Assembly (NCBI GenBank): GCA_964460785.1
Contig: CAYWQB010000001.1
Location: forward strand, 620,001-684,000
Direction: 5' to 3'
DNA length: 64,000 nucleotides
Source: CAYWQB01 sp964460785
GTDB lineage: Bacteria > Chlamydiota > Chlamydiia > Chlamydiales > CAYWQB01
Below the pieces are notes generated by a model that saw only the letters and a program-made list of their open reading frames with translations, did no database searches and was not told the origin of the DNA. Made by a program: the position numbers and the translations under genes. Positions 37,812-47,392 of the stretch are shown piece after piece (within the stretch, counting starts at the first letter, position 1; every line of letters begins with the position of its first letter).

Positions 37812-39994
37812 TGGACCAATAAGAGTAATTCTCGATATTTAGGTAAGGGCCAGTGCTCATCACTTGTTATCCTCTCTAGCTGATCCACTACACGGCGAAA
37901 CTCTTGCATCAAAGGAAGGGCTTTATCACAAGCAACCTGAACTTTGCGCGATAGGCTTTCCCCTTCCTCTAACTCTTGATTCACTGCCTCAAGCTCTTTT
38001 TGCTTTTGCAAAGCTTGCTCGAGTTGATTGACTATAGAGGTTAACTGCTCTTTTAATAGCTGCACATTGGCACTTGGAAGAGCTTGTAGTGTTTTGGCAA
38101 TTGCCTTTGCTTGCTCTGTTTGTGTTTTGAGGATTGCAGGGAGCAATTGGGTCTGAAAAATCTCAGACATCAAGCGCTGCTCAATCAACAAGTGTGTCAG
38201 ATACTGCTCAGTCAGAATATCCGATAGACTTTCAAGCTCCTTTTTCAGGAAAATCCCTTTAAAGACACTCACTGAAGAAGGGGCGGCCAAAGAAGGGTAT
38301 GCTTGCAGAGCATTCGGGTAACATGGGAGCTTACGATTTGCTGCCTCTGCCTGCCAGCTTTCTGCATAATTATCACCTGAGAAGCGAATCGGCTTTGACT
38401 GTTTCAAATATTTTTGCACGATCTCTAAGACTGCAGATTCTAACTCTTTTCCTTCTGCAACTAGAGGTTCAATTTCTCCAATAATTTGATCCAAGCTATC
38501 TGCAACAATGGCATTAATTACTGTGATGGGAAGAGCGCATGAGGCCAAAGAGCCCACGGCACGAAACTCAAATTTTGCTCCAGTAAAGGCAAAAGGAGAG
38601 GTGCGGTTGCGATCTGTATCATCCTTTGGAAGGTTTGCTAAGACATTTAATCCAAAGTCAAAACTTCCCTTCCCTTTTTGCTCCTTAGGCAACTTACCAT
38701 CTTCTATGGAGTGCAAAAACTGCTCTAAAGCTTCACCTAAATACACAGAGATAATGGCAGGAGGCGCTTCATGCCCTCCTAAGCGGTGATCATTGCTAGC
38801 TGACCCCACCGATGCTCGCAGGAGGGCAGCATGCTGATAAACGCCCCATAGAACAGCAGTAAGTAAGATGGTAAAGCGAAGGGCCTGCGGCTCTCCTTCC
38901 ACACATGGATCAAGAAGGTTTTCCCCATCACTTGTTGCAACGGACCAGTTGTTATGCTTTCCGGACCCATTAATCCCAGCAAAAGGCTTCTCATCAAGGA
39001 GGCAACTTAGGTCATGATCAAGAGCAGTTTGGCGCATCACCTCCATCAACAAAATATTGTGATCTACTGCACGCACCGCTCTTTCATAAAGGCAGGCCAC
39101 CTCATGCTGTGCTGGAGCTACCTCATTATGCCTAGTTTTTACAGGAATGCCCAACTCGAGAGCTCGTAACTCGAAGTCTCGCATATAAGTGAGGATGCGA
39201 TCTTTTACGGTGCCAAAATAATGATCTTGTAACTCTTGCCCTTTAGCAGAAGGTGCGCCAAATACGGTGCGGCCCATACCGACTAGGTCTGGACGTAAGT
39301 TACGTAAGCACCGATCCACCACAAAGTATTCCTGTTCACACCCTAATGTTGAGAATGCTTGTTCGATGGGTTGGTTCAACAGGCGCCCTAAGCGCTGAAC
39401 GGCTGTATTGAGCTTTTGATCAGAGCGAAGCAAGGGAATTTTAGAATCTAAAACCTCTCCTGTCCAAGAGAAAAAGATACTTGGAATACAAAGTGTGACC
39501 CCATCGCCCGCCTTCCATAAGAAAGGAGGGGTGCTAGGGTCCCACCCCGTATATCCTCTTGCCTCATAAGTAGACCGTAAGCCTCCTGAGGGAAAAGAAG
39601 AAGCATCAGGCTCTCCTTGGAGCAACTGTTTGCCATCAAAGCGTTCAATCAACTGCCCAGAGCTAGTGAATTCTGTAAAAGTATCCTGTTTCTCAGCAGA
39701 TGCTCCAGTAAGCGGCTGAAACCAATGACTATAATGGGTCGCTCCATGCGAAAGGGCCCATTCTTTCATTGCACAAGCGATGGTATTCGCATGCTCACTA
39801 CAAAGCTTTTTCCGTCCGGCCATTGCATTCAAAAGGTGATCACAAACATCTTTTGGCAGCCTCTGCTTCATCTCATATACATCAAAGGTTTTCGTAGCGA
39901 AGAGTTGAGATAAAGGCGTATCCTCTTGTGAAGAGAGTTTTTCTTCTCTTATACAGTTTCCTGCCTTTGCAATGATTTGGTGACGTGCTTGCAT
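37808..39994 (-). CDS. glnA: Glutamine synthetase, type III (GlnN family)
   Basis: 728 residues, in the size range of GSIII and much longer than GSI or GSII. The family motif FAGINGSGKHNNWS is at 338-351 and NEVAPAQHE at 290-298. It makes glutamine from glutamate, ammonia and ATP. It overlaps nadD by 4 nt, so it is integrated in this operon. C. trachomatis lacks a glutamine synthetase as far as I recall, so this marks a less host-dependent nitrogen metabolism. The long helical C-terminus (about 600-700) fits GSIII. Confidence 0.95.
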   Translation of the reverse strand: MQARHQIIAKAGNCIREEKLSSQEDTPLSQLFATKTFDVYEMKQRLPKDVCDHLLNAMAGRKKLCSEHANTIACAMKEWALSHGATHYSHWFQPLTGASAEKQDTFTEFTSSGQLIERFDGKQLLQGEPDASSFPSGGLRSTYEARGYTGWDPSTPPFLWKAGDGVTLCIPSIFFSWTGEVLDSKIPLLRSDQKLNTAVQRLGRLLNQPIEQAFSTLGCEQEYFVVDRCLRNLRPDLVGMGRTVFGAPSAKGQELQDHYFGTVKDRILTYMRDFELRALELGIPVKTRHNEVAPAQHEVACLYERAVRAVDHNILLMEVMRQTALDHDLSCLLDEKPFAGINGSGKHNNWSVATSDGENLLDPCVEGEPQALRFTILLTAVLWGVYQHAALLRASVGSASNDHRLGGHEAPPAIISVYLGEALEQFLHSIEDGKLPKEQKGKGSFDFGLNVLANLPKDDTDRNRTSPFAFTGAKFEFRAVGSLASCALPITVINAIVADSLDQIIGEIEPLVAEGKELESAVLEIVQKYLKQSKPIRFSGDNYAESWQAEAANRKLPCYPNALQAYPSLAAPSSVSVFKGIFLKKELESLSDILTEQYLTHLLIEQRLMSEIFQTQLLPAILKTQTEQAKAIAKTLQALPSANVQLLKEQLTSIVNQLEQALQKQKELEAVNQELEEGESLSRKVQVACDKALPLMQEFRRVVDQLERITSDEHWPLPKYRELLLLVQ

Positions 39995-40015
39995 AGTTCT
40001 ACCCTAAAACCTCAA

Positions 40016-40651
40016 TTAATGGGTGATGATGATCTCCCAACAATTTCTCAAACAGACCTCTTTTAGACGATGATCCGGATTGACAGCAATGGGTTTAACA
40101 GCCTGCTGCAAGAGAGGCAGGTCGGAAATGCTATCTGTATACGCCTCTGCTACTTGCATACTTTTTACGAAGGAAGCTTTGCCTGCCCCATCCATCATCC
40201 GCTGAATGGCTTCTAGCTTATCTCCATCTCGCAAGCTATACTCAGACCCTTGCGCCTGATCTATCCCCATTTTTTCACCTGCAATTTGCACAAAAAAATG
40301 CGGAGAGTTGGAGAGCAACAAAGTACGTAAGCCTCTAGATTTTGCTTGTGCCACTCTAGTAGCAAGTTCTGGGTAGATCCACTCTTTAAGGTACAAGTCC
40401 CAAAACTCTTCAGCAAGCTTTGTCAACTTCGTCAACGACATTCCCCGATATACAGCTTTAAATGCTAGGTGATGCAGGCGACAAATAAAGTTAGGCAGTA
40501 CTTTATAGATAAGATAAAGCCCAACAATTAAAAACAGAGAACGCAAAGGCAATTCACCGCGACGAAATAAAAAGCGGGTAAATTCAAAGCTACTATTTTT
40601 TCGTATCAAAGTATGATCTAAGTCAAAGACTGCTAGACCAGGCTCTCTCAC
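40016..40651 (-). CDS. HAD-superfamily phosphatase, SerB-like
   Basis: 211 residues. Motif I VFDLDHTLIRKNSS (about 8-21) holds the nucleophilic Asp; motif II is LLLSNSPHFF with Ser/Asn; the later ISDLPLLQQA (about 176-185) fits the acidic motif IV. The cap-region residues FEFTRFLFRRGELP resemble HAD-IB (phosphoserine phosphatase/CicA-like) proteins. GTG start overlapping the preceding gene's stop by 4 nt. The substrate is unknown. Confidence 0.85.
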   Translation of the reverse strand: MREPGLAVFDLDHTLIRKNSSFEFTRFLFRRGELPLRSLFLIVGLYLIYKVLPNFICRLHHLAFKAVYRGMSLTKLTKLAEEFWDLYLKEWIYPELATRVAQAKSRGLRTLLLSNSPHFFVQIAGEKMGIDQAQGSEYSLRDGDKLEAIQRMMDGAGKASFVKSMQVAEAYTDSISDLPLLQQAVKPIAVNPDHRLKEVCLRNCWEIIITH

Positions 40652-42291
40652 GAGGAGCTCTGCTTCAAACTTTCTAGCTGCTGCTTTAACTCTGTGATAC
40701 TTTGATCTACAGCTTCAAGCTTACTTTTCTCAGAAGAAACAAGCTCTTGATAAGTCATCGCTTGGCTAAAGTCTAAGCCTGAGCTACCTGCTAATTTTCT
40801 GTACTTTTCAAGCTCTGCTTTGATCTCTTTACGGCGCTGTTCTTTTTGCTGAAGCACTTGCTTGAGTTCTTTGGCAGCCTGGATATCCCCTTTACCTGCC
40901 TGCTCAATGGCTCTTTGCTCCAACCTCTCCGCAATTGAGTCTCCTAAGTCTCTTAAAAGCTTCTCCATTTCACGGCGGGAAAACTTGTCTAATTTCAGCT
41001 TAGCAACTTCCTTTTCCAGCTCTTCTTTTTCTTCTTCAAGCTGCTGGGGAGGTAAAGCTGTATCTGCAATGAGCTGTTGAAGTTTATCTTTACATGCTTG
41101 CGCTTGCTTTTGTCGCTGTTCTTCTTGAGCTCGTTCTTTTTCTACACGCTCTTCGCGCTCTTTCTCCTGCTTAGCAACCAAAGGCTTTGCTACTTCATGC
41201 TTTTCTTGCCTGAGGATTTTTTTCTCCTCATACCCAAGTTCTTTGGCTTTACTGTGAAAAATCGAATCAAGCTGTGATAGGGCTTGCTCTATGCTAGCCT
41301 CACCCTTTTCAAGAGCTGTTTGTACAGCACGAAACTCAGATAGCGTTTCATCAAGATTTTTTTGAAACTCTTCTTTCTTTTGCGCTCGCTGCTTTTTCCT
41401 TTCTCTCTCAGCCTCTCTCACTCTATCCCAACATTCGCTAAGATCTTTGCGCATCTCTGCAAATGTTTTGGGGTCTAAAGTGAGGCGTCTTGCAAAACCT
41501 TGTAAACCTTTGATTTCTTCTCGTAGGACATAAAAGGGCTGCTTCAACCCTGTCTCTCCAAAACCAGCATCAATGAACAGAGCTGTATCTTCACGGAAGC
41601 GTGCACTCACATCTTTGATCAATTGTTTCCTACGAGGGAAAACCTTATCTCCTAAGGCAGAGAGTTGCTTGAAGAGTTGATTTTTCAACCTTCCCTTCAT
41701 CTCTGTAGCAATAAGCTCTGCACGCAACTCATTAATACGCTGAGCAAATGCATTATACCCCTGCAAAAGCCCTTGCTGTTGAATGTAGGGTTGGAGCTTA
41801 TCTTTAAGAAAATCACAAGGAAGCTCTAGGTCTAAGTCAAATTTTGACTGTCCAGCTTCTAGCGCTACGAGCCGCTTCTCTACGCCATCAATTGCCAGTT
41901 GAATCTGCTCTGCAGCAAAAGCTGCATGCTGATCGACAACTTCTTTTAATCGCTTTCCTTCATCAGCAAGCTCTCTATATTCTTGCCATAAGGCTGTGCG
42001 CAAGGCGGCCGGTAGCTTCTCTTTAAAAAGAACGATACAAGAGTTCTTTGCCTCCCAAAAAAGGCGAAAGTCTGCCTGCCCTTCTTGAGAAAGAGCTTCT
42101 TTCATCACAGAAAGAGTCATACGGACCTTATCCTCGACACTCCCTAAGCTTTGAAGCTCTTCTTGGAAAGACTGCAGTCGCTTCTGCCATGAAGCAGAGG
42201 AAGCGGCGCCTTCCACACTTGTTTGTTCGTTACTATTTAACGAGGCTTTTTGAGCCTCTGCAGATGAATCTATTTGATTGGAGGACTCCAC
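40648..42291 (-). CDS. Long coiled-coil protein, conserved position in chlamydiae
   Basis: 547 residues starting at GTG (GAAG upstream). Almost entirely charged helix: a Glu/Lys/Gln-rich coiled coil over about 100-180 and 285-480, with a highly charged run of Glu, Lys and Arg near residues 365-400. No signal peptide or transmembrane segment. C. trachomatis has a hypothetical protein of similar length next to its mqnC-like gene, which suggests conservation across the phylum. The protein is translationally coupled to the HAD phosphatase. Function unknown; a structural or chaperone-like role would be a guess. Confidence 0.8.
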   Translation of the reverse strand: MESSNQIDSSAEAQKASLNSNEQTSVEGAASSASWQKRLQSFQEELQSLGSVEDKVRMTLSVMKEALSQEGQADFRLFWEAKNSCIVLFKEKLPAALRTALWQEYRELADEGKRLKEVVDQHAAFAAEQIQLAIDGVEKRLVALEAGQSKFDLDLELPCDFLKDKLQPYIQQQGLLQGYNAFAQRINELRAELIATEMKGRLKNQLFKQLSALGDKVFPRRKQLIKDVSARFREDTALFIDAGFGETGLKQPFYVLREEIKGLQGFARRLTLDPKTFAEMRKDLSECWDRVREAERERKKQRAQKKEEFQKNLDETLSEFRAVQTALEKGEASIEQALSQLDSIFHSKAKELGYEEKKILRQEKHEVAKPLVAKQEKEREERVEKERAQEEQRQKQAQACKDKLQQLIADTALPPQQLEEEKEELEKEVAKLKLDKFSRREMEKLLRDLGDSIAERLEQRAIEQAGKGDIQAAKELKQVLQQKEQRRKEIKAELEKYRKLAGSSGLDFSQAMTYQELVSSEKSKLEAVDQSITELKQQLESLKQSSS

Positions 42292-42542
42292 GGCAACTTC
42301 TTCACTTTATATGTTAAAGAGAAAGGCTTGTCCATCCAGGCTATATCAGAGCATTTTTTCTGTACAGGAGTTTGGACGTAATTTAAAAAAACAGAAAATC
42401 TGTAAATAACTGCTTACCACTTGGTTGTGATTGAGAAGAAAATTTGATACTCTCGCCTTCTCAAAATCAATTTTTGTGGTCAACAAAAACTCAAGCTCAT
42501 ATAACGGCTCATCTGTTTGGAATCTAAGGGGTAAGTAAAGCG
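42292..42542. promoter_or_regulatory. Divergent promoter region between the coiled-coil gene and mqnC
   Basis: AT-rich, no coding frame seen. TTGAGAAG (42431-42438) and CTTCTCAA (42457-42464) form an 8-bp inverted repeat with an 18-nt spacer that could be an operator or a hairpin. AAGGGG lies 14-9 nt before the mqnC ATG. I could not place a convincing -35/-10 pair. Confidence 0.4.
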
Positions 42543-43670
42543 ATGATCCAGCGACTTTCTATAGATGAGGCTCTTGATCTTTTCACTAAATCTCCTCTCG
42601 AGGAACTACAAGACCGCGCACATCGTGCTAGGCTAGAGAAGAATCCAGGGAACCTCGTGAGTTTTGTCTTAGACTCGAACCCCAACTATACGAATGTTTG
42701 CAATGCGGACTGTACTTTTTGCGCTTTTTACCGAAAGAAGAACCATAAAGAGGCTTATACGCTTTCGCTAGCAGAAGTCTGCAACCACCTACAGTTTGCC
42801 AAAGATGCAGGCCTAACCACAGTGCTTCTACAAGGAGGGTTAAATGATGAGCTCCCTCTCAGCTATTATACCGAGCTGATTGCAGAAGCGATCAAGCGCT
42901 TTCCTGAGGTTCACCCTCACTTTTTTACCGCTCCAGAATTGATCAATGTAGCGCGTGTAGAAGGAATTTCTATTCGCAAGGTCTTGCAAGCCCTTTATGC
43001 TGCTGGGCAGAGAACGATTCCTGGGGGGGGAGCTGAAATTCTTTCCGAACGTGTGCGCAAACAGGTCTCTCCTAAAAAAATGGGGCCTCATAAGTGGGCT
43101 GAATTTCATAGAACAGCTCATGAAGAGGGGTTCAGAACGACTGCGACCATGATGTATGGGCATGTGGAAGACCCTATAGACATTATGATTCACCTACAGC
43201 AGCTGCGTGATATTCAAGATGCAACAGGAGGCTTCACTGCATTTATTCCATGGAGCTATAAACGAACAAATACAGCTCTCCGACGCAAAGTTGAGTCATG
43301 GGTAGGCCCAGAAGCCTACTATAGAATTTTGGCTATTTCCCGCCTATTCCTTGATAACTTCCAGCATGTCCAAGCTTCTTGGTATAGTGAAGGGAAAGAG
43401 GTTGGCAAGCAAGCTCTTTGGTATGGAGCTGATGACTTTGGTGGGATTATTTTGGAAGAAAATGTACATAAAGCCACAGGGTTTATTCACAAGATCCATG
43501 CAGGGGAGATGGTCGATCTGATTCGAGAAGCGGGCTTCACTCCTGCAAGACGTAAAACTCCTCTGTATGACTTAGTAGAAATTTACTCTGCCAGCCAAGA
43601 GGTGCAAGTTCCAGAGTTACAAAAAGAACGTGCTGCAGAAAAAGACTCTTTTATTCCCATCCTTAACTAG
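42543..43670 (+). CDS. mqnC: Dehypoxanthine futalosine cyclase (radical SAM)
   Basis: 375 residues. The radical-SAM cluster motif is CNADCTFC (C53, C57, C60; CX3CX2C), followed by VLLQGGLNDELP and IPGGGAEILSERVR (about 160-172), characteristic of MqnC, and TATMMYGHVED. It cyclises dehypoxanthine futalosine in the futalosine route to menaquinone. Menaquinone genes of this route are found in chlamydiae. It is on the opposite strand to its neighbours and overlaps the miaA 3' end by 4 nt. The related MqnE is less likely because of the PGGGAEI motif. Confidence 0.9.
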   Translation: MIQRLSIDEALDLFTKSPLEELQDRAHRARLEKNPGNLVSFVLDSNPNYTNVCNADCTFCAFYRKKNHKEAYTLSLAEVCNHLQFAKDAGLTTVLLQGGLNDELPLSYYTELIAEAIKRFPEVHPHFFTAPELINVARVEGISIRKVLQALYAAGQRTIPGGGAEILSERVRKQVSPKKMGPHKWAEFHRTAHEEGFRTTATMMYGHVEDPIDIMIHLQQLRDIQDATGGFTAFIPWSYKRTNTALRRKVESWVGPEAYYRILAISRLFLDNFQHVQASWYSEGKEVGKQALWYGADDFGGIILEENVHKATGFIHKIHAGEMVDLIREAGFTPARRKTPLYDLVEIYSASQEVQVPELQKERAAEKDSFIPILN

Positions 43671-44695
43671 CGAAGGTAGTAGTCTTCTGCAATCAACTGA
43701 ATAAGCTTACTATCTGAAAAAAGGTCCAGGTTAAGCCATCGGAAGCTTTCTTCTTTGCGGAACCAGGTAAACTGCCTTTTTACATACTGACGTGTAGCTT
43801 GCTTGAAGGTTGTAATAAAGTGCAGGAAGTCCTCTTCTTTTTGCGGAGATTTTAGAAACTCCAAAGCCTGCCGGTAACCAATAGCCAAGCATAAAGAGCG
43901 ATTATCCTCCATCCCCTGCTGCCGCAAAGCTTCTACTTCTTCTACAAGTCCTTGCTTGAGCATTTCATCGCAGCGAAGCTCAATCCGCTTGTATAGCACA
44001 TCACGAGGCCTAAATAGAAACCAAGAGCGATAAAGGTATTGTGGCTGCTGCACACGGCGCTTGCCAAAGTCTGAGACCTTTTTCTTGGTCAGCAATACGA
44101 TTTCAAGTCCTCGAATAATTTTCTGTCGGTCTCGAAAGGTTATGCGTGAAGCGTAATCAGGATCCACCTCTTGCAGGCGCTCATACATACTCTCGATACC
44201 GACTTTCTCAGCCTCCTCTTCAAGCTGCGTGCGTATCGCAGTATCACTAGGGGGAGCTTCTGGAGGCCCTTCCATTAGTGCTCGAAAGTAAAATCCCGCT
44301 CCCCCTACAACAATTGGAACATTTCCTCTGTCTAAGATTTCACGAATCACTTGCTGTGCTAATTGATAGTAATCATACACATTAAACTGTTGATGGGGGG
44401 GAAGAATATCTATGAGGTGATGCGGAACATCTAAGCGCTCTTGTAGAGTAACTTTAGCTGTTCCTATATCCGCTCCTGTATAGGCTTGGATGGAGTCTGC
44501 TGAAACAATTTCACCACTGACTGCTTTAGCAAGCTTTAGCGAAAGGTCTGTCTTCCCGACTCCAGTAGGACCTGCAAGCAAAATAACTTTCCTTTTGCTT
44601 TTTTTGTCCTCAGTTTTAGCCCACTGTAAAAGAGTCTCAGGCTTACTAAGAATCGCACTGTCACACTGCTCCCAAGGAGGGGCATTGGAGCTCAC
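43667..44695 (-). CDS. miaA: tRNA dimethylallyltransferase
   Basis: 342 residues. Walker A AGPTGVGKTDLS (41-52), SADSIQAYTGADIGTAK, and a helical C-terminus with RQYVKRQFTWFRKE. It adds a dimethylallyl group to A37 of tRNAs reading UNN codons. There is a 35-residue N-terminal extension before the P-loop, longer than in most MiaA proteins. It is last in the minus-strand cluster and converges on mqnC. Confidence 0.95.
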   Translation of the reverse strand: MSSNAPPWEQCDSAILSKPETLLQWAKTEDKKSKRKVILLAGPTGVGKTDLSLKLAKAVSGEIVSADSIQAYTGADIGTAKVTLQERLDVPHHLIDILPPHQQFNVYDYYQLAQQVIREILDRGNVPIVVGGAGFYFRALMEGPPEAPPSDTAIRTQLEEEAEKVGIESMYERLQEVDPDYASRITFRDRQKIIRGLEIVLLTKKKVSDFGKRRVQQPQYLYRSWFLFRPRDVLYKRIELRCDEMLKQGLVEEVEALRQQGMEDNRSLCLAIGYRQALEFLKSPQKEEDFLHFITTFKQATRQYVKRQFTWFRKEESFRWLNLDLFSDSKLIQLIAEDYYLR

Positions 44696-44710
44696 GACAA
44701 CCCTCGAGGT

Positions 44711-45058
44711 TTAGGCGCTAGGAAACTCAAGTAGAGCTTCTTCGCGGGTAGAGGCAATGCTTAGAATTCGATCAAAGCCAGCCATTTTCAAAACTTCCAT
44801 AACATCTTCAGGAACATTACAAATGATAAACTTTCCCTCTTGCCCTTTTAGCCTTTTCGTAGCAGAGAGGAGAAGTCTCATTCCTGCACTACTCAAATAA
44901 TCAACAGCAGAAAAATCAATAAGAATATGTTGATTTCCCATATCGATAATATTGGTAAGCTTCTTATCCACTTGAGGCGTAGAAACGGCATCAAGGCGAC
45001 CAATAATTTTTACAATGAGAACTTGTCCCTGATATTCCTCTGTAAGCTCTATCTCCAT
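44711..45058 (-). CDS. STAS-domain anti-anti-sigma factor (RsbV-like)
   Basis: 115 residues, a single STAS domain. HILIDFSAVDYLSSAGMRLLL contains the expected phosphorylation site, S57 in LSSAG. Such proteins bind an anti-sigma kinase (RsbW type) when unphosphorylated and so release a sigma factor. C. trachomatis has an rsbV in the same place between miaA and the mur genes. The kinase partner is not in this window. Confidence 0.88.
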   Translation of the reverse strand: MEIELTEEYQGQVLIVKIIGRLDAVSTPQVDKKLTNIIDMGNQHILIDFSAVDYLSSAGMRLLLSATKRLKGQEGKFIICNVPEDVMEVLKMAGFDRILSIASTREEALLEFPSA

Positions 45059-45129
45059 GACAACACGCTTATATTACCTTTTAACCAGACGGGATTCTAG
45101 ACCCTAAGTAGAATTAAAACAATCGTTTG

Positions 45130-46140
45130 TTAAACGACTTGGGCTTCTCCCTCCAAAGAGGGTTTATAATCATGATCAAATAAATCACTTAAGAGAGTAA
45201 GAACCTTTGCTTTAGCCTCTTTAATCGATGCATAGCTAGTTGCCCCTGCAGCACGGCAATGCCCTCCTCCCCCCAGAGAACGCATTGGCTTTTCGACATC
45301 TAAGTTCATCTTTGAGCGAGCAGAAATACGAATGGACCCATCTCTATTTTCACAAAAAATGATTGAGCATTCCACCTCTTTTAAGGATTTATTAAACTCA
45401 TGAAAATACTCTAAATCCTCTAAGGAAACGTCTTCAAACTGCAAGTCCTCATGATGAATCTCTTGGAAAACAAGCCGCCTGTGAAAGAAAAATTCCATGC
45501 GCTTAATCGCCTGAGAAAAAACCTTTAACTGACTCATTGAGACTTGTTGAAAAAGCAAAGCATGCATCTCATTTGGGTCCACTCCCAAGCGGATACATTC
45601 ATCAGCTAGCTTATGAGCCTTCCGGCTGGTAGAGGAGTAAGAAAAGCGCCCTGTGTCACAAATCACACTTGTATAGATCCCTTTAGCCGCCTGAAGGTTT
45701 AACTCAAATCCGCTCTCCTTATATAGGGTATAAACCATAGCTCCAACAGAACAAGCTTCAAGGTCAATGAATGTCCATGGAGTAATAGGATTATGGCATA
45801 CATGATGGTCGATACAAATAGTTACAATATCTGGAGAGTCAACAAGCTCTGCCAAACGACCTATGCGATCTAGTCGATGGGTATCAAGTATGATAAGAAC
45901 CTGAGGATGAAAAGAGCTTCCATTGTCATTTTGGAAGCATCGGTGCAGTGCATGGAAATCTAAAAAAGCAAAACGATCAGGGATAGGGCTATCACAGACT
46001 AGCTGTGCTTTTTTCCCTTGAGCAAGCAACAGCTCGATCAGAGCTGTCGCAGCTCCCACGCCATCTCCATCTGGATGCTGGTGTGTTGTGATTAAAAAGC
46101 GGTCATATTTGTGGATGAGTCGCTTAACATCTTTCCACAT
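45130..46140 (-). CDS. DHH/DHHA1 phosphoesterase (NrnA-like)
   Basis: 336 residues. DHH-family motifs: TTHQHPDGDGVGAATALIEL (about 18-37), ILDTHRLDRIG, the name motif IDHHVCHN, and the C-terminal DHHA1 motif GGGGHCRAAGA. Members degrade short oligonucleotides (nano-RNase) or 3'-phosphoadenosine 5'-phosphate. It is 10 nt after cutA and begins a short stretch to the STAS gene with a 71-nt gap. Confidence 0.9.
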   Translation of the reverse strand: MWKDVKRLIHKYDRFLITTHQHPDGDGVGAATALIELLLAQGKKAQLVCDSPIPDRFAFLDFHALHRCFQNDNGSSFHPQVLIILDTHRLDRIGRLAELVDSPDIVTICIDHHVCHNPITPWTFIDLEACSVGAMVYTLYKESGFELNLQAAKGIYTSVICDTGRFSYSSTSRKAHKLADECIRLGVDPNEMHALLFQQVSMSQLKVFSQAIKRMEFFFHRRLVFQEIHHEDLQFEDVSLEDLEYFHEFNKSLKEVECSIIFCENRDGSIRISARSKMNLDVEKPMRSLGGGGHCRAAGATSYASIKEAKAKVLTLLSDLFDHDYKPSLEGEAQVV

Positions 46141-46150
46141 ATAACTTGCC

Positions 46151-46492
46151 TTACGACTGTTGGGCGGGAGCTACACTCTCTTTTACCCAATCAAGATATG
46201 CGGCGTTTCCATCTTGGATCGCAAAGACAAGAATTTCAGGCACTTCGTAATCTGTATTATCCAGTATTACCTGTTTAACCTGCTCAATGGATTGGCTAGA
46301 TGTTTTAAGATAAACTTTTGTTTCTTGCTCTGTATTTAGCTTGTTATCCCACATGAAAATAGACTCCACCCAAGGGATAATATTGGCGCAAGCAACCAAC
46401 CGTTCCTGAACCAAATACCGCGCTACACGGCGAGCTTCTTCAATGCTTCCACATGTCCACTGTACCTGTACAAACTCTTCTGCCATGCTCAT
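46151..46492 (-). CDS. cutA: CutA-family protein
   Basis: 113 residues. The family pattern is plain: arr-RYLVQERLVACANIIPWVESIFMWD (about 19-48), then KVYLKTSSQSIEQV and YEVPEILVFAI. CutA forms a trimer; its link to copper tolerance is weak in most bacteria. It is the gene after ftsQ in the cluster, with a 75-nt gap. Confidence 0.92.
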   Translation of the reverse strand: MSMAEEFVQVQWTCGSIEEARRVARYLVQERLVACANIIPWVESIFMWDNKLNTEQETKVYLKTSSQSIEQVKQVILDNTDYEVPEILVFAIQDGNAAYLDWVKESVAPAQQS

Positions 46493-46567
46493 GAATACTC
46501 CTACCTACTCATCCAGAGCAAAAAACAGATAACACAAAGGAAACTCATAGACAAGACTTTCACAAAA

Positions 46568-47392
46568 TCAATGTGAAGGCTTCAGGTATGCAGCTCCTTC
46601 ATTGCGCAGGTCTATGACAGAAACTTCTGTAATCTCTGTTTGCTTATGGTCTAAAATTTGAAATAACCTATGGAAGTTTTGGTTCTGGTCTTGTACAGAC
46701 CCCCTCAACCAAATTTGGTGGTTTAGAGCGGGAAATTCCAGTTGATAAATAACACCTTCGATAAGCTCTTGCCCTCTACTATAGGACAAATCAATAGAAC
46801 GCAACCGCATCCCCCGAGCAAACAGCTGAGGCTCCCAGGTTCGCAGAGTCTTCAAGGAAGCCTCTAAAAATTTTTTCTCTTCACCTGGCTGCTCTGGTAA
46901 ATAGAGAACAGGCAAAACTTTTGGACTGTGAAAGGGGTACAAGGGGAAAAGCTTGCCTTCATCATCTACCGCTCTATTTTCTTTCCCCCCAATAAGAGCG
47001 CGCGGCTGCCTTAATGTATAGTTGACATATAGAGCATTGGGAGGCGAGAGGTCGACAAATGCTTCAGAAATCGCAGGCAAGCGCCGCAGAGATTCCGTCA
47101 ATTGGTCAAGAGGAAGCTTATAGATACTCGCCCTTTCTTGCACAGACAGGTCTAGGAGCTGAGCCAAATACTGTGTAGGCAACGCCCCCTTTTGCGGCCC
47201 CGTCTGATGGATCCCTCTTAGCTGATAGTGTACATCACTTTCTCTCTGCTTTTGATGCAGGCTTACGACCTTAACAATGAGTAAAATTGGTAGAGAAACC
47301 AAAAGGCCCGATAAGAGAGCAAAAATAAATAATGTGCGCACACTCATCTTGGGGAAGGAGTAAAGACTTTTTGTGCGCCTACCGAATTTCAC
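46568..47392 (-). CDS. ftsQ: Cell division protein FtsQ/DivIB-like
   Basis: 274 residues from a GTG with AGGAG upstream. A short basic cytoplasmic N-terminus, one transmembrane segment (about 17-42), and a periplasmic part beginning with a POTRA-like domain (LYKLPLDQL..LPAISEAFVDLSPPN, YVNYTLRQPRALI at about 90-140). FtsQ bridges early and late division proteins. Sequence similarity is weak, but position directly after murC-ddl is that of ftsQ. It overlaps murC-ddl by 14 nt. Confidence 0.78.
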   Translation of the reverse strand: MKFGRRTKSLYSFPKMSVRTLFIFALLSGLLVSLPILLIVKVVSLHQKQRESDVHYQLRGIHQTGPQKGALPTQYLAQLLDLSVQERASIYKLPLDQLTESLRRLPAISEAFVDLSPPNALYVNYTLRQPRALIGGKENRAVDDEGKLFPLYPFHSPKVLPVLYLPEQPGEEKKFLEASLKTLRTWEPQLFARGMRLRSIDLSYSRGQELIEGVIYQLEFPALNHQIWLRGSVQDQNQNFHRLFQILDHKQTEITEVSVIDLRNEGAAYLKPSH

